Assembly: GCF_900188345.1 (NCBI RefSeq)
Contig: NZ_FZOD01000020.1
Location: 62,001-126,000 of the forward strand
Origin: Streptosporangium subroseum
GTDB lineage: Bacteria; Actinomycetota; Actinomycetes; Streptosporangiales; Streptosporangiaceae
DNA length: 64,000 nt
Reading direction: 5' to 3'
Below, piece by piece: positions 1 to 8,431 of this stretch (its first letter is position 1; each line of letters begins with the position of its first letter). Made by a program: the position numbers and the translations under genes. The notes under the pieces were generated by a model, which was given only the letters and a program-made list of their open reading frames with translations, was not told where the DNA came from and ran no database searches.

Positions 1-789
1 CGGGTCACCTCCCAGATCTGGGGCCGGCTGTGGCCGATCGTCCTGGCGGTCGGCCTGGTCCTGCTGATCTGGCAGGCCGTGGTGTGGTCCGGCCGCTGGC
101 CGGAGTACGTCCTCGCGGGGCCCGTCGAAACCTTCGGGGTGCTCCGCGAGCGCCTGACCACCGCCGAGTACTGGGAGGCCATCGCCGTCACGATGCGCCG
201 CGCGGTGACCGGCTTCGCGATCTCGGTGCTGATCGGACTGGTCGTCGGCGCCCTGGTTTCGCGGATCAAGGTGCTCAGGGCGGCCTTCGGCTCTCTGATC
301 ACCGGTCTGCAGACCATGCCGTCGATCGCCTGGTTCCCGCTGGCCATCCTGCTGTTCGGCCTGACCGAGAGCGCGATCACGTTCGTGGTGATCCTGGGGG
401 CGACGCCGTCCATCGCCAACGGGCTGATCGCCGGAGTCGACTACACCCCGCCGATCCTGCTGCGCGCGGGGCACGTGCTCGGATTCCGCCGCCTCCAGCT
501 CTACCGCCACGTGATCCTGCCGGCATCGCTGCCGTCGTTCCTGGCCGGGCTCAAGCAGGGCTGGGCCTTCGCCTGGCGCTCACTGATGGCCGGCGAGATC
601 GTTGTCATCATCGCCCACCAGTCCTCGCTGGGCGAGCGGCTGTTCTTCGACCGCGAGCTCGCCGACTCCGCGGGCCTGCTCTCCACCATGATCGTGATCC
701 TGGTCATCGGCATCGGGGTGGACCTGCTGTTCGAGACGGCCGACAACTCCCTTCGCCGCCGCTGGGGCCTCCAGCAAGTGCGTAACTAG
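1..789 (+). CDS. ABC transporter permease, SsuC/TauC/NrtB type (5' partial)
   Basis: The frame is open from the first base of the window, so the true start lies upstream; 262 codons are visible. It is the inner-membrane permease of a nitrate/sulfonate/taurine-type importer. Several hydrophobic segments are visible, and the cytoplasmic EAA loop that contacts the ATPase is seen at about codons 157-174 (GHVLGFRRLQLYRHVILP, with the conserved G and terminal ILP). The ATPase and binding-protein genes are presumably upstream. An Rrf2 regulator follows 23 bp after the stop. The substrate cannot be decided from the permease alone; an alkanesulfonate-like organosulfur compound is one possibility, and nitrate or thiamine precursors are others. 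Confidence 0.88.
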   Translation, partial: RVTSQIWGRLWPIVLAVGLVLLIWQAVVWSGRWPEYVLAGPVETFGVLRERLTTAEYWEAIAVTMRRAVTGFAISVLIGLVVGALVSRIKVLRAAFGSLITGLQTMPSIAWFPLAILLFGLTESAITFVVILGATPSIANGLIAGVDYTPPILLRAGHVLGFRRLQLYRHVILPASLPSFLAGLKQGWAFAWRSLMAGEIVVIIAHQSSLGERLFFDRELADSAGLLSTMIVILVIGIGVDLLFETADNSLRRRWGLQQVRN

Positions 790-812
790 CCGGCATCACG
801 TAACCGACGGAT

Positions 813-1205
813 ATGCGGATCTCCGCCAGAACCCAGTACGCGCTGCGAGCCGCCACCGAGCTGGCCGCGGCGCCTCCCGGCCCCGTGCCCGCCGAGAAGA
901 TCGCCGTGGCGCAGAACATCCCCCGGAGGTTCCTGGACAACATCCTGCTGCAGTTGCGGCGGGCAGGGCTCATCCACAGCCAGCGTGGCCCCGACGGGGG
1001 CTACTGGCTGGCCCGGCCCGCCGAGGAGATCACCCTGGCTGACGTGATCATGGTGGTCGAAGGCAGTCCGGAACACTCCGCGCACGGCGGCTACCCGGGA
1101 GTCGCCGGGCCCCTGGCCGACGTGTGGAGCGCGTTGCGCGCCCACGAGGAGACCCTGCTCACCGAGATCACCCTCGCCCACATCGCCAAGGACTCGCTTC
1201 CCTGA
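813..1205 (+). CDS. Rrf2 family transcriptional regulator
   Basis: This 130-residue protein has the Rrf2 layout: an N-terminal winged helix beginning MRISARTQYALRAATELA, the wing segment HSQRGPDGGYWLARP at about residues 51-65, and a short C-terminal dimerisation helix. There is no cysteine anywhere, so it cannot carry the IscR/NsrR-type Fe-S cluster; it resembles the cluster-free CymR-like members that respond to sulfur metabolites. It lies 23 bp after the permease on the same strand, which suggests it controls that transporter. The last codons (AKDSLP and stop) form the first unit of a downstream tandem repeat. Its ligand is unknown. Confidence 0.85.
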   Translation: MRISARTQYALRAATELAAAPPGPVPAEKIAVAQNIPRRFLDNILLQLRRAGLIHSQRGPDGGYWLARPAEEITLADVIMVVEGSPEHSAHGGYPGVAGPLADVWSALRAHEETLLTEITLAHIAKDSLP

Positions 1206-1320
1206 CGACGGCCCCGCGCCGTCCGCACGCCAAGAACTCGCCTCCCCGACGGCCGCCCCGGGCCGTACCGCACACCAAGGACTCGCTTTCTTGACGGCCG
1301 CCCGGGCCGTACCGCTCCGG
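1185..1320 (+). repeat. Three degenerate ~45-bp tandem units built on the Rrf2 3' end
   Basis: Units begin at 1185, 1229 and 1274. Each opens (G/A)CCAAG(G/A)ACTCGC, followed by a C/T-rich stretch, GACGGCC and a (G)GCCGT(A)CCGC end. The first unit contains the last codons and the TGA of the Rrf2 gene; the third also holds a TGA at the matching place. The rest of the gap (1321-1518) holds no gene I can support; it becomes A+T-richer just before the next start. Confidence 0.75.
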
Positions 1321-1518
1321 GCGGCAAGCACGTGCTCGCCGAGTCACGCCGAGTCAGCTGTATACCTGCGACGCCTCGTCGCCCCAGCCTGCTCCGCGAT
1401 TTCTCCTGGTTATCCACCAACCTCCCTGGTCACACGTGTCGCAAATTCTCACTGACCGTGGCATGATTATCACTACCAGGAGTCGGAACGGTTTTCATAA
1501 CCAGATTGGATCGCTGTT

Positions 1519-2484
1519 GTGAGGGTGGCGTTCGTCGGTAAGGGCGGAAGCGGCAAGACGACTCTGTCGGCGCTGTTCGCGAGATACACAGCGAGCCACG
1601 GCGGGCCGGTCGTCGCGGTCGACGCGGACATCAACCAGCATCTGGGAATGGCCCTGGGCATGGCCGACGGCGCGCTGCCCCGGCCGATGGGCTCACACCT
1701 GGCCGAGATCAAGGAATACCTGCGGGGCGACAACCCGCGCATCTCCTCGGCCTCCGCGATGGTCAAAACCACCCCTCCCGGGCGCGGCTCGCGACTGCTG
1801 CGCCTGGACGAGCCCGGCGACCCGATCCACACCGGATTCGCCACCGTCACCCCGGAGGGGCCGCGGCTGATGGTCACCGGCCCGTTCAGCGAGGACGACC
1901 TGGGAGTGGCCTGCTACCACTCCAAGGTGGGCGCGGTGGAGCTGTATCTCAACCATCTCGTCGACGGCGCGGGCGAGTACGTCGTGGTGGACATGACCGC
2001 CGGGGCCGACTCCTTCGCCTCCGGGCTGTTCACCCGCTTCGATCTGACCTTCCTGGTCGCCGAGCCGACCCGCCAGGGGGTGAGCGTGTATCGCCAGTAT
2101 CGCGACTACGCCGCCGACTACGACGTGCCGATCGTGGTGGTCGGCAACAAGGTGCACGGCCCCGACGACGTGGCGTTCCTGCGCGAGCACGTCGGCGACG
2201 ACCTGCTGGTCTGCCTTGAGCACTCGGCGGCGATCCGCGCGATGGAGCAGGGCCGTCCGTTCACCCTGCAGGACCTCGAACCCGCCAACTCCGCGGCGCT
2301 GGGAAGGCTCCTGACGCACCTTGACGCCCAGGAGAAGGACTGGTCCCGCTTCGGCCGCCAGGCCATACGGTTTCACCTCCGCAACGCGGAGGCCTGGGCG
2401 AACAGGGCCACCGGCGAGGATCTCGCCGCCCAGATCGACCCGGACTTCGTCTTCGGGCCCACACGAGTGTCGCTCTCGCGCTAG
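1519..2484 (+). CDS. P-loop ATPase of the MinD/CooC type
   Basis: A 321-residue SIMIBI-class ATPase. The deviant Walker A motif GKGGSGKTT is at residues 7-15, followed by the typical VVAVDADINQHLG strand, and a DMTAGADSF segment in the Walker B/switch region. Length and the KGG opening resemble CooC-like and MRP-like proteins that insert metals or move cargo, but no CO dehydrogenase, hydrogenase or chromosome-partition partner is adjacent. The GTG start is the first in-frame start and leaves the P-loop at the N-terminus as in the family. A conserved actinobacterial protein of unknown role follows 63 bp later. The exact client is unknown. Confidence 0.78.
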   Translation: MRVAFVGKGGSGKTTLSALFARYTASHGGPVVAVDADINQHLGMALGMADGALPRPMGSHLAEIKEYLRGDNPRISSASAMVKTTPPGRGSRLLRLDEPGDPIHTGFATVTPEGPRLMVTGPFSEDDLGVACYHSKVGAVELYLNHLVDGAGEYVVVDMTAGADSFASGLFTRFDLTFLVAEPTRQGVSVYRQYRDYAADYDVPIVVVGNKVHGPDDVAFLREHVGDDLLVCLEHSAAIRAMEQGRPFTLQDLEPANSAALGRLLTHLDAQEKDWSRFGRQAIRFHLRNAEAWANRATGEDLAAQIDPDFVFGPTRVSLSR

Positions 2485-2547
2485 ATGGAGCGATCACCGA
2501 GCCCGACCTAGTGTCTGAATGATCCCCTTCTGAGAGGAGAACGCAGC

Positions 2548-2934
2548 ATGTCGCTGACCGTTTCGAACGATCTTCTCGACCAGGCGAAAGCCGGTGAGGT
2601 CGACGATGAGGCGTTTGTCGCCTGCGTCCGTGACTCCCTGCCCTACGCATGGTCGGTGATCAGCGAGCTGGTCAAGCAACGCGACCACACCGGCGCCGAG
2701 TTCGCCGACAACACCGTTCCGCCGCCGGACGAGACCGCCCGGGGACAGCTCCTGCGCTGTCTCGCGAGCGACTCCATGCGCGGCGCCCTGGAGCGCCACT
2801 TCCAGGTGAAGCTGGCCTTCCAGAACTGCCACCGGGTCGCGGTCTTCGACCCGGCCGCCACCAGGGCCCACGCGGAGTTCGTCACCGCCAGGTCCCAGAT
2901 TCTCAACCAGTCGCCCGAGCTCGTCGACTGCTGA
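2548..2934 (+). CDS. SCO5389-like conserved protein of unknown function
   Basis: A 128-residue soluble protein with a good ribosome site (GAGAGGAGAA) before the ATG. Sequence features such as the start MSLTVSNDLLDQAKAGEVDD and the central LRCLASDSMRGALERHF resemble the widely conserved actinobacterial SCO5389 family, recalled from memory. No enzyme motif, membrane segment or signal peptide is visible. It is in the same direction as the P-loop ATPase and may be cotranscribed with it. Confidence 0.7.
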   Translation: MSLTVSNDLLDQAKAGEVDDEAFVACVRDSLPYAWSVISELVKQRDHTGAEFADNTVPPPDETARGQLLRCLASDSMRGALERHFQVKLAFQNCHRVAVFDPAATRAHAEFVTARSQILNQSPELVDC

Positions 2935-3020
2935 GGCTCGCGCTTCAAGGGGCCTGGCCAGGGGCCCGGCGAGCGGCTCCAGGTCGCGCTCCTCGGAAGC
3001 ACGACGATCAGGGCCCGCAA

Positions 3021-3142
3021 ACATGCCCCAGGGGCATGACCACGAGCCTGGGAAGCGACCCCGGGGAGACGACCTTCCCGGAGCGCAACCCTGGTCCAGG
3101 GAAATGCCCTAGAGGGCACGACCCCGGATTCGGGGCAGCACC
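3021..3142 (-). repeat. Possible second copy of the LLM gene 3' end
   Basis: The sequence from 3021 (ATGCCCCAGGGGCATGACC) resembles the last part of the adjacent minus-strand gene from 3103 (ATGCCCTAGAGGGCACGACC), which holds that gene's stop. The two copies are about 82 bp apart with G+C-rich sequence between. The similarity is short and could be chance. Confidence 0.4.
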
Positions 3143-4089
3143 TCGGCCCCGAGCCGCCTGATGTTCTCGAGGGTGCGGGCATGATCGCCCGCACCCTCGA
3201 CCATGAGGATCAGGTGCCGCAGGCCGGTGACCTCCGCGGTTCGGTTGATCTTCTCGACGCAGTGGTCGGGCGAGCCGACCGGGTGCGTGTCGCAGAGAAA
3301 ATCCACATAACCCGAAATATCGCGATCTGACCGCGCTCGGCCGTCCACCGGCACGTAACCCGCGAGCCCCGGCCCCAGCCACCGCGGCATGGTCTCCCTC
3401 AGCTCCCGTACGGCCTGCGCCGTCGAGTCGCCCACGTGTCCCACGACCGCGGCCACGTGCCCGGGATCCTCGCGCCCGTAGGCCCGGATCATGTCCGCCT
3501 TGTCCGCGTCACCGATGTGCATCCCCAGCAACATCGGCAGCCCCCGCTCCGCGGCGAGCTCCACGGTCCGCGGCGAGGTGCACGCCACCACGGGTCTGAG
3601 CCTGGCGGCCGGGACCATGGGCACCTCCCTGAACCGGAAGAACTCCCCGTCCGCCGAGACCGTCTCGCCGTTCAGGGCAGCGCACAACAGATCCAGCGAC
3701 TCGGGGAAACCCCGCTCGAACCTGGCCAGCCCCGTCCCGAACACCTCCAGGTCCACCCAGGGCCCGCCCCGACCCACCCCGAGCACGAACCGTCCGCCCG
3801 AGACCTGGTCGAGGATCGCCGCCTGTTCGGCCAGCGCCACCGGGTGCTGCGTGGACAGGACGCTCACCGCCGTCCCGACCCGGATCCTGACGGTACGGCC
3901 CAGCGCCACGCCCGCCAGCGTCACCGCCGACGGGCACACGCCGTACGACATGAAGTGGTGCTCGGCGATCCACGCGTCGTCGAACCCCGCCTCCTCGGCG
4001 GCCACGACCGCCTCCACCGTGTCCCGCAGCACCTCGCCCGGCTCCCGGCCCGGAAACCCCGCCACGACCAGAAAGACACCGATACGCAT
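3109..4089 (-). CDS. LLM-class flavin- or F420-dependent oxidoreductase
   Basis: A 326-residue bacterial-luciferase-like (TIM barrel) monooxygenase or dehydrogenase. It opens MRIGVFLVVAGFPG, has DDAWIAEHHF at about 39-48, and the segment GRFVLGVGRGG typical of the family. I start it at the ATG before MRIGVF because the longer open frame upstream is low-complexity repeat DNA. Use of FMN or F420 cannot be told by eye; the actinobacterial setting makes F420 plausible. Repeat DNA separates it from rnhB upstream. Substrate is unknown. Confidence 0.82.
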   Translation of the reverse strand: MRIGVFLVVAGFPGREPGEVLRDTVEAVVAAEEAGFDDAWIAEHHFMSYGVCPSAVTLAGVALGRTVRIRVGTAVSVLSTQHPVALAEQAAILDQVSGGRFVLGVGRGGPWVDLEVFGTGLARFERGFPESLDLLCAALNGETVSADGEFFRFREVPMVPAARLRPVVACTSPRTVELAAERGLPMLLGMHIGDADKADMIRAYGREDPGHVAAVVGHVGDSTAQAVRELRETMPRWLGPGLAGYVPVDGRARSDRDISGYVDFLCDTHPVGSPDHCVEKINRTAEVTGLRHLILMVEGAGDHARTLENIRRLGAEVLPRIRGRAL

Positions 4090-4192
4090 GGTGCCATCCT
4101 CCTCAGACCACGGCCCGGGGTCCGCGGGTGCGGGAAATTCGACGGGACTCCGCCGATGACTCCCCCGTCCGGCGCTCGATCCGCCCGACCGG

Positions 4193-4450
4193 CCCGGCTC
4201 GCTCGGAGAGCCCGAACCCCCCGGAGAGGCCGGGATGACACTCGTCAGCCGTTCGATCCAACCGACGGCCCGGCTCGTTTGAAGAACTCGAAGAACCCGA
4301 ACCCTCCGGAGAGACCGGGGTGCCCCTCGTTCGACCCGGCTCGCTCGAAGAACCCGAACCCTCCGGAAAGGCCCGGATGACCCTCGTTCGGCCCGGCTCG
4401 CTCGAAGGGCCCGGGCTATCCGAAAAGCCCGAGCTGACCCTCTCCGGCCA
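4193..4450 (-). repeat. Four degenerate units copied from the rnhB 3' end
   Basis: Units start with CCCGGCTCG at 4193, 4269, 4335 and 4392 (spacings 76, 66 and 57 bp). Each continues with a GAA-rich stretch, then CCTCCGG(A)AAGGCC-like and (A/C)TGACCCTCGTTCGGCC-like sequence. The fourth unit contains the stop codon (4416-4418) and last ~11 codons of rnhB, so the others look like copies of that gene's 3' end laid downstream of it. Confidence 0.75.
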
Positions 4451-5084
4451 GCGGGTTGCGGTGCCTCTTGAGGTGGCGCCACCGGGGCAGGTCGTCGAGG
4501 TAGGACCAGGACAGGCGGTGGTGTTCCGTCGGCCCGAGAGAGGCCAGAGCCTCCTGGTGGACCGGAGAGGGGTAGCCCGCGTTGTCGGCGAAGCCGTACT
4601 CCTCGAAACCGAGCGAGGCCATGTAGGCGTCACGGCGGACCTTGGCGATCACGGAGGCCGCGGCCACGGAGACGCAGGACAGATCACCCTTGATCTCGCA
4701 TCGGACCGGCCACGGCGGGCCCAGGTAGTCGTGCTTGCCGTCGAGGATGACCACGTCGGGCCTCACCGGCAGCTCGGCCAGCGCCCTTGTGGCCGCGCGG
4801 CGCAGGGCCTCGGTCATGCCGAGCGCGTCGATCTCCTCGTGTGTCGCCTCGCCGTACCCGATCCCGGCGGCCCAAGCGGTGATCTCGGGGACCATGGCGT
4901 CGCGCCGGGCGGGGCTGAGCATCTTGGAGTCGGTCAGGCCCGCGGGCGGCTCCGACAGGTCGGTGACCACCGCGCAGACCGCCACCGGCCCCGCCCAGGC
5001 TCCTCGCCCGACCTCGTCCACCCCGGCCACCAGCTTGGATCCGCCGGCGTTCAGCAACCGTTCGAGCGCATAGGAGGGAGGCAC
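4416..5084 (-). CDS. rnhB: Ribonuclease HII
   Basis: This 222-residue enzyme cleaves the RNA strand of RNA-DNA hybrids and starts removal of single ribonucleotides from DNA. The active-site strand VDEVGRGAWAGPV places the first two acidic residues at D23 and E24; ILDGKHDYLG supplies a further acidic position, and the SVAAASVIAKVRRD segment is diagnostic of RNase HII. Length is normal. The last codons (GEGQLGLFG) belong to the final unit of a tandem repeat that extends downstream. Immediately upstream is another repeat array derived from the LysR gene. Confidence 0.95.
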   Translation of the reverse strand: MPPSYALERLLNAGGSKLVAGVDEVGRGAWAGPVAVCAVVTDLSEPPAGLTDSKMLSPARRDAMVPEITAWAAGIGYGEATHEEIDALGMTEALRRAATRALAELPVRPDVVILDGKHDYLGPPWPVRCEIKGDLSCVSVAAASVIAKVRRDAYMASLGFEEYGFADNAGYPSPVHQEALASLGPTEHHRLSWSYLDDLPRWRHLKRHRNPLAGEGQLGLFG

Positions 5085-5092
5085 GTTCCGAC

Positions 5093-5330
5093 GTTACCGG
5101 GAGGCGAGCCCGACCACTTCAGGGACGGCCGCATGGAAGCGTGCGACGACCGTTACCGGGAGGCGAGCCCGACCACTTCAAGGACGGCCGCATGGAAACG
5201 CGCGACGACCACCTGGAGGCGGGTTCAGCCGCTTCGAGGACGGCCGCCGGGAAGCGTACGGCGAGGTCACCGGGAGGCGATGTCACCGGGAGGCGAGTTC
5301 GATCGCCTCGAGGTCGGCGGCGAGGAGGCG
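5093..5330 (-). repeat. Degenerate ~59-bp tandem array copied from the LysR 3' end
   Basis: Units begin at about 5093, 5152 and 5210, with a short partial at 5266 and the genic copy at 5282. The unit reads ACCGGGAGGCGAG, then a CGACCACTTC(A)GGGACGG-like stretch, then GGAAGCGTGCGACGAC. The last copy is the stop codon and final ~20 codons of the LysR gene. Units one and two are nearly identical, so the most recent event added whole units far from the gene. Confidence 0.8.
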
Positions 5331-6218
5331 TGCGGCGACGTGCACGGCCCGGAGGGTGACGGAGACCGCGGGACGGTGGACGCTGGAGGCGCGGGCGACG
5401 GCGTGGACGTCGCGGCCGACCGGAGAGCCCGGAAACTCGCGGACGACGATGCCGCGGACCCCGGCGGCCAGCGCCAGGGCGGGAACGGCCGCGATACCGA
5501 TGCCCTTGGCGACCAGGCCGAGGATCGTGCCCAGCCCCTCGAACTCCCAGGGCACCGGCTGGGCACCGCCGACGTCGGCCATCAGGCGGTCCACGGCCAG
5601 CCGCGAGGGCTCGCCGTCCGGGGTGGCCATCCACGGCTCGTCCCGCAGCTCGCGCAGGTCCACGGGCACGTCCGGCGAGGCCAGCCGGTGCTTGCGCGGC
5701 ACCACGAGCACCAGCGGGTCGTGCAGCAGGGGGAAGACCCGCAGCGTGTCCGATTCGCGCACCCGGCCGTACCAGTCGTCCACCAGCGCGATGTCCACCT
5801 CTCCCGACTGCACCTCACGCATTCCGCGCCCAGAACGCCCCTGTCCCATCCGCAGGGTCAGCGCGCTGTGGCGGCGCAGCGTCCTGGCCAGCGCGGGCGC
5901 GAAAGCCACCGCGGCGGTCGGGAAGGCGGTCACCGTTACCCGGCCCGCCGGCGTCGCCGCCTGGGCCGACAGGTCGGACTCGGCGGTCTCCACCATGGAG
6001 AGGATCCGCTCGGCGTGCTCGACCAGACGGCGTCCCGCGTCGGTCAGCTCGGCACTCCGGGCGGTCCTGTCGATCAGCACCGCCCCCGCCTCGCGTTCCA
6101 GCGCGGCCAGCTGCTGGGAGACCGCCGAGGGACTGTAGCCCAGAGAAAGCGCGGTCGCGGCGATACTGCCCCGGCGGGCGAACTCACAGATCACAGCAAG
6201 ACGCCGTAAATCAAGCAT
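5283..6218 (-). CDS. LysR family transcriptional regulator
   Basis: A 311-residue LTTR. The N-terminal winged helix-turn-helix spans residues 1-60, including SIAATALSLGYSPSAVSQQL, and is followed by the linker helix and a periplasmic-binding-protein-like effector domain from about residue 90. It is divergently transcribed from a class I/II aminotransferase with a 99-bp gap, the classic LTTR arrangement, so that aminotransferase is its likely target. An inverted repeat CCTGATG-N9-CATCAGG lies in the gap. The effector is unknown; an amino acid or keto acid would fit the neighbour. Confidence 0.9.
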   Translation of the reverse strand: MLDLRRLAVICEFARRGSIAATALSLGYSPSAVSQQLAALEREAGAVLIDRTARSAELTDAGRRLVEHAERILSMVETAESDLSAQAATPAGRVTVTAFPTAAVAFAPALARTLRRHSALTLRMGQGRSGRGMREVQSGEVDIALVDDWYGRVRESDTLRVFPLLHDPLVLVVPRKHRLASPDVPVDLRELRDEPWMATPDGEPSRLAVDRLMADVGGAQPVPWEFEGLGTILGLVAKGIGIAAVPALALAAGVRGIVVREFPGSPVGRDVHAVARASSVHRPAVSVTLRAVHVAARLLAADLEAIELASR

Positions 6219-6257
6219 CAGACTTCCTTATGCCTACCCACAACAACCGAAGCTTGT

Positions 6258-6280
6258 CCTGATGCTTTCATCCCATCAGG
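6258..6280. promoter_or_regulatory. Candidate LysR operator (inverted repeat)
   Basis: CCTGATG at 6258-6264 and CATCAGG at 6274-6280 form a perfect 7-bp dyad with a 9-bp spacer between the divergent LysR and aminotransferase genes. An extra CATCAG half-site lies at 6216-6221, next to the LysR start. Two sites flanking a divergent promoter are usual for LTTR activation and autoregulation. Confidence 0.55.
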
Positions 6281-6317
6281 CTTGGGAACGTTCCGCAACG
6301 ACCGGGAAGGACCCGCG

Positions 6318-7601
6318 ATGAACGTGACCCTGTCCGCCACCCTGGCGGCGAACGAGGAGATCGAACGAAGACGGCGTGCCGGTGAGCGCGTGCTGCACCT
6401 GGCCTTCGGGGAGGCGGGTCTGCCCGTTCATCCGGCCCTGCGCGAACGGCTGATCGCGGCGTCCGAGCACAACGGATACGGACCGGTCGCCGGCGCGAGC
6501 GCCCTGCGCGAGGCCGCCGCCGGATACTGGCACCGGCGAGGACTTCCCACCGACCCCGAGCTGGTGGTCTGCGGCCCCGGGAGCAAGGCCCTGCTGTACG
6601 GCCTGCTGCTCGCGATCGGCGGCGACATCGTGCTGCCGATGCCGAGCTGGGTCAGCTACGCCGCCCAGGCCGACCTGGTCGGGGCACGTCCCCTGTTCGT
6701 TCCCGCACCCCCCGGCGAGGGAGGGGTGCCGGATCCCGAGCACGTCGTGTCCGCGGTCCTGCGCGCGCGGTCCCGGGGACGTGAGGTGCGCTCGTTGCTG
6801 GTCACGCTGCCCGACAACCCCAGCGGAACGCTGGCCTCCGCGAGCACCGTCAGGCGGATCGTCGAGGTGGCCCGCGAGCTCGATCTGACGATCATCTCCG
6901 ACGAGATCTACCGCGACCTGGTCCACGATCCCGGCGCCACCGGCTTCCTCAGCCCGGCGGACCTGGCCCCCGAGCGCACCGTGATCACCAGTGGGCTCAG
7001 CAAGAGCCTCGCCATCGGCGGCTGGCGGATCGGCGTGTCAAGGCTTCCGTCCGTCGGGCTGCGCGACCGGCTGCTCGCGGTGGCCAGCGAGATCTGGTCC
7101 AGCCCGGCCGCCCCCGTTCAGCAGGCGGCGGCCTACGCCTTCACCGAACCGGCCGAGCTCGTCCGGCGGATCGACGAGAGCCGCCGGCTGCACGGCACGG
7201 TGGCGCGGGCCGTACACAAGAGGTTCGTCCTGGCGGGTGCGCGGGTGGCCGCGCCGCAGGGCGGCTTCTATCTCTACCCCCACTTCGCCGGGCTGGACTT
7301 CGCGACCTCCGCCGACCTGGCCACCCACCTGCTCGACGAGCACGGTGTCGGGGTGCTCGCCGGCCACGTCTTCGGCGACGATCCCAGGGCCCTGCGGGCG
7401 CGCGTGGCGACCAGCCTCCTGTACGGCGAGACGACCGAGCAGCGGCTGGCCGCGCTGGGCGCTCCCGATCCGCTCGAACTCCCCTGGATCTCGGCCTCGC
7501 TGGACCATCTGAGCGAAGCCCTGACCGGTCTCTACGCCATGCGGCGAGCACCTCTGCGGCACGGACGCGTGAGGCTCGCCCCGGCCTCCGTGACGGGGTG
7601 A
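6318..7601 (+). CDS. PLP-dependent class I/II aminotransferase
   Basis: A 427-residue fold-type I aminotransferase of the aspartate/alanine/valine kind. The PLP lysine is K229 in SGLSKSLAIGGWRIG, preceded by the substrate/cofactor motifs LPDNPSG and IISDEIYRDL; a C-terminal RVATSLLYG supplies the carboxylate-binding arginine. I use the ATG at 6318 because it has GGAAGGA 5-6 bp upstream; an in-frame TTG at 6282 would add 12 residues without a ribosome site. It is divergent from a LysR gene that probably controls it. Amino-acid specificity cannot be read from the sequence. Confidence 0.88.
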   Translation: MNVTLSATLAANEEIERRRRAGERVLHLAFGEAGLPVHPALRERLIAASEHNGYGPVAGASALREAAAGYWHRRGLPTDPELVVCGPGSKALLYGLLLAIGGDIVLPMPSWVSYAAQADLVGARPLFVPAPPGEGGVPDPEHVVSAVLRARSRGREVRSLLVTLPDNPSGTLASASTVRRIVEVARELDLTIISDEIYRDLVHDPGATGFLSPADLAPERTVITSGLSKSLAIGGWRIGVSRLPSVGLRDRLLAVASEIWSSPAAPVQQAAAYAFTEPAELVRRIDESRRLHGTVARAVHKRFVLAGARVAAPQGGFYLYPHFAGLDFATSADLATHLLDEHGVGVLAGHVFGDDPRALRARVATSLLYGETTEQRLAALGAPDPLELPWISASLDHLSEALTGLYAMRRAPLRHGRVRLAPASVTG

Positions 7602-7632
7602 TCGTCGGGGACGTCGGCCGGTAAAAATCTGT

Positions 7633-7654
7633 CCGGGCGCCGGGAGGCGCCCGG
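7633..7654 (+). terminator. GC-rich hairpin after the aminotransferase
   Basis: CCGGGCGCC and GGCGCCCGG form a perfect 9-bp stem closed by a GGGA loop, about 32 bp after the stop. There is no T-run, so it would be an I-shaped terminator of the kind common in actinobacteria. Confidence 0.6.
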
Positions 7655-7786
7655 GGTAGTATTCACATTGCTGACCTGCGGTTTTACACTTCAGTGGCCA
7701 GTAGGACAGATGCTTTTCCTGATGCTCACCAAGATGTCTCGTGTCGTTTGGCACCGGGCATATGAGTCAGCCCCCATCATGTGCTC

Positions 7787-8431
7787 ATGCCCGCTTTTGT
7801 CACCCTGTCCGGGCGCTCCGTGCGCCTGGAACCGCTCAGCCTCGCGGCGGTCGACGACCTCGTCGCCGCGGCGTGTGAAGACCGTTCCACTTACGCCTTC
7901 ACGCGCGTTCCCCAAGGCCGGGACGAGATGGTCTCCTACGTGGAGGCCACTCTGGCTGAGCAGGCGAAGGGCCGCACGATGCCCTTCGCCATCCGGTGGC
8001 TCCACACCGACCGCATCGTCGGTGCCACCCGCCTCATGAACCTGGAGTACTGGCAGGGCCCCATGCCCTGGCCACCGGGCGCGCATGGGGCTGTGGGCGA
8101 CGTCCCGTCCGTGGCGGACATCGGTTACACCTGGCTGGCCGCTTCGGCCCAAGGCACAGGTGTCAACCGGGAGAGCAAATACCTGATGCTCTCCCTCGCC
8201 TTCGAGACGTGGCAGGTCCACCGGATAACCCTGAAGGCCGACGTACGTAACGTACGGTCCCGGGCCGCCATCGAAGCCCTCGGCGCACAACTTGACGGTG
8301 TGCGGCGAGCGGAGGCCCGAGGCTCCGACGACACGGTCCGAGATACCGCGTACTACTCGATCCTCAGTTCCGAATGGCCGCTCGTCCGAGAACGGATCCA
8401 CGCGCGACTGGGCCTGGCCGAAGCCGCGTAG
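7787..8431 (+). CDS. GNAT family N-acetyltransferase (RimJ/RimL type)
   Basis: About 214 residues. The order of elements matches RimJ/RimL-like GNAT enzymes: an N-terminal TLSGRSVRLEPLS strand, a central DIGYTWLAASAQGTGVN segment carrying the degenerate acetyl-CoA loop (usually Q/RxxGxG/A), and RITLKADVRNVRSRAAIEALGA, in which asparagine and the following helix are conserved. It probably acetylates an alpha-amino group of a protein or a small amine. The start is uncertain between GTG 7781 and ATG 7787, neither having a clear ribosome site. The stop codon sits in a 10-bp tandem duplication. Confidence 0.82.
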   Translation: MPAFVTLSGRSVRLEPLSLAAVDDLVAAACEDRSTYAFTRVPQGRDEMVSYVEATLAEQAKGRTMPFAIRWLHTDRIVGATRLMNLEYWQGPMPWPPGAHGAVGDVPSVADIGYTWLAASAQGTGVNRESKYLMLSLAFETWQVHRITLKADVRNVRSRAAIEALGAQLDGVRRAEARGSDDTVRDTAYYSILSSEWPLVRERIHARLGLAEAA

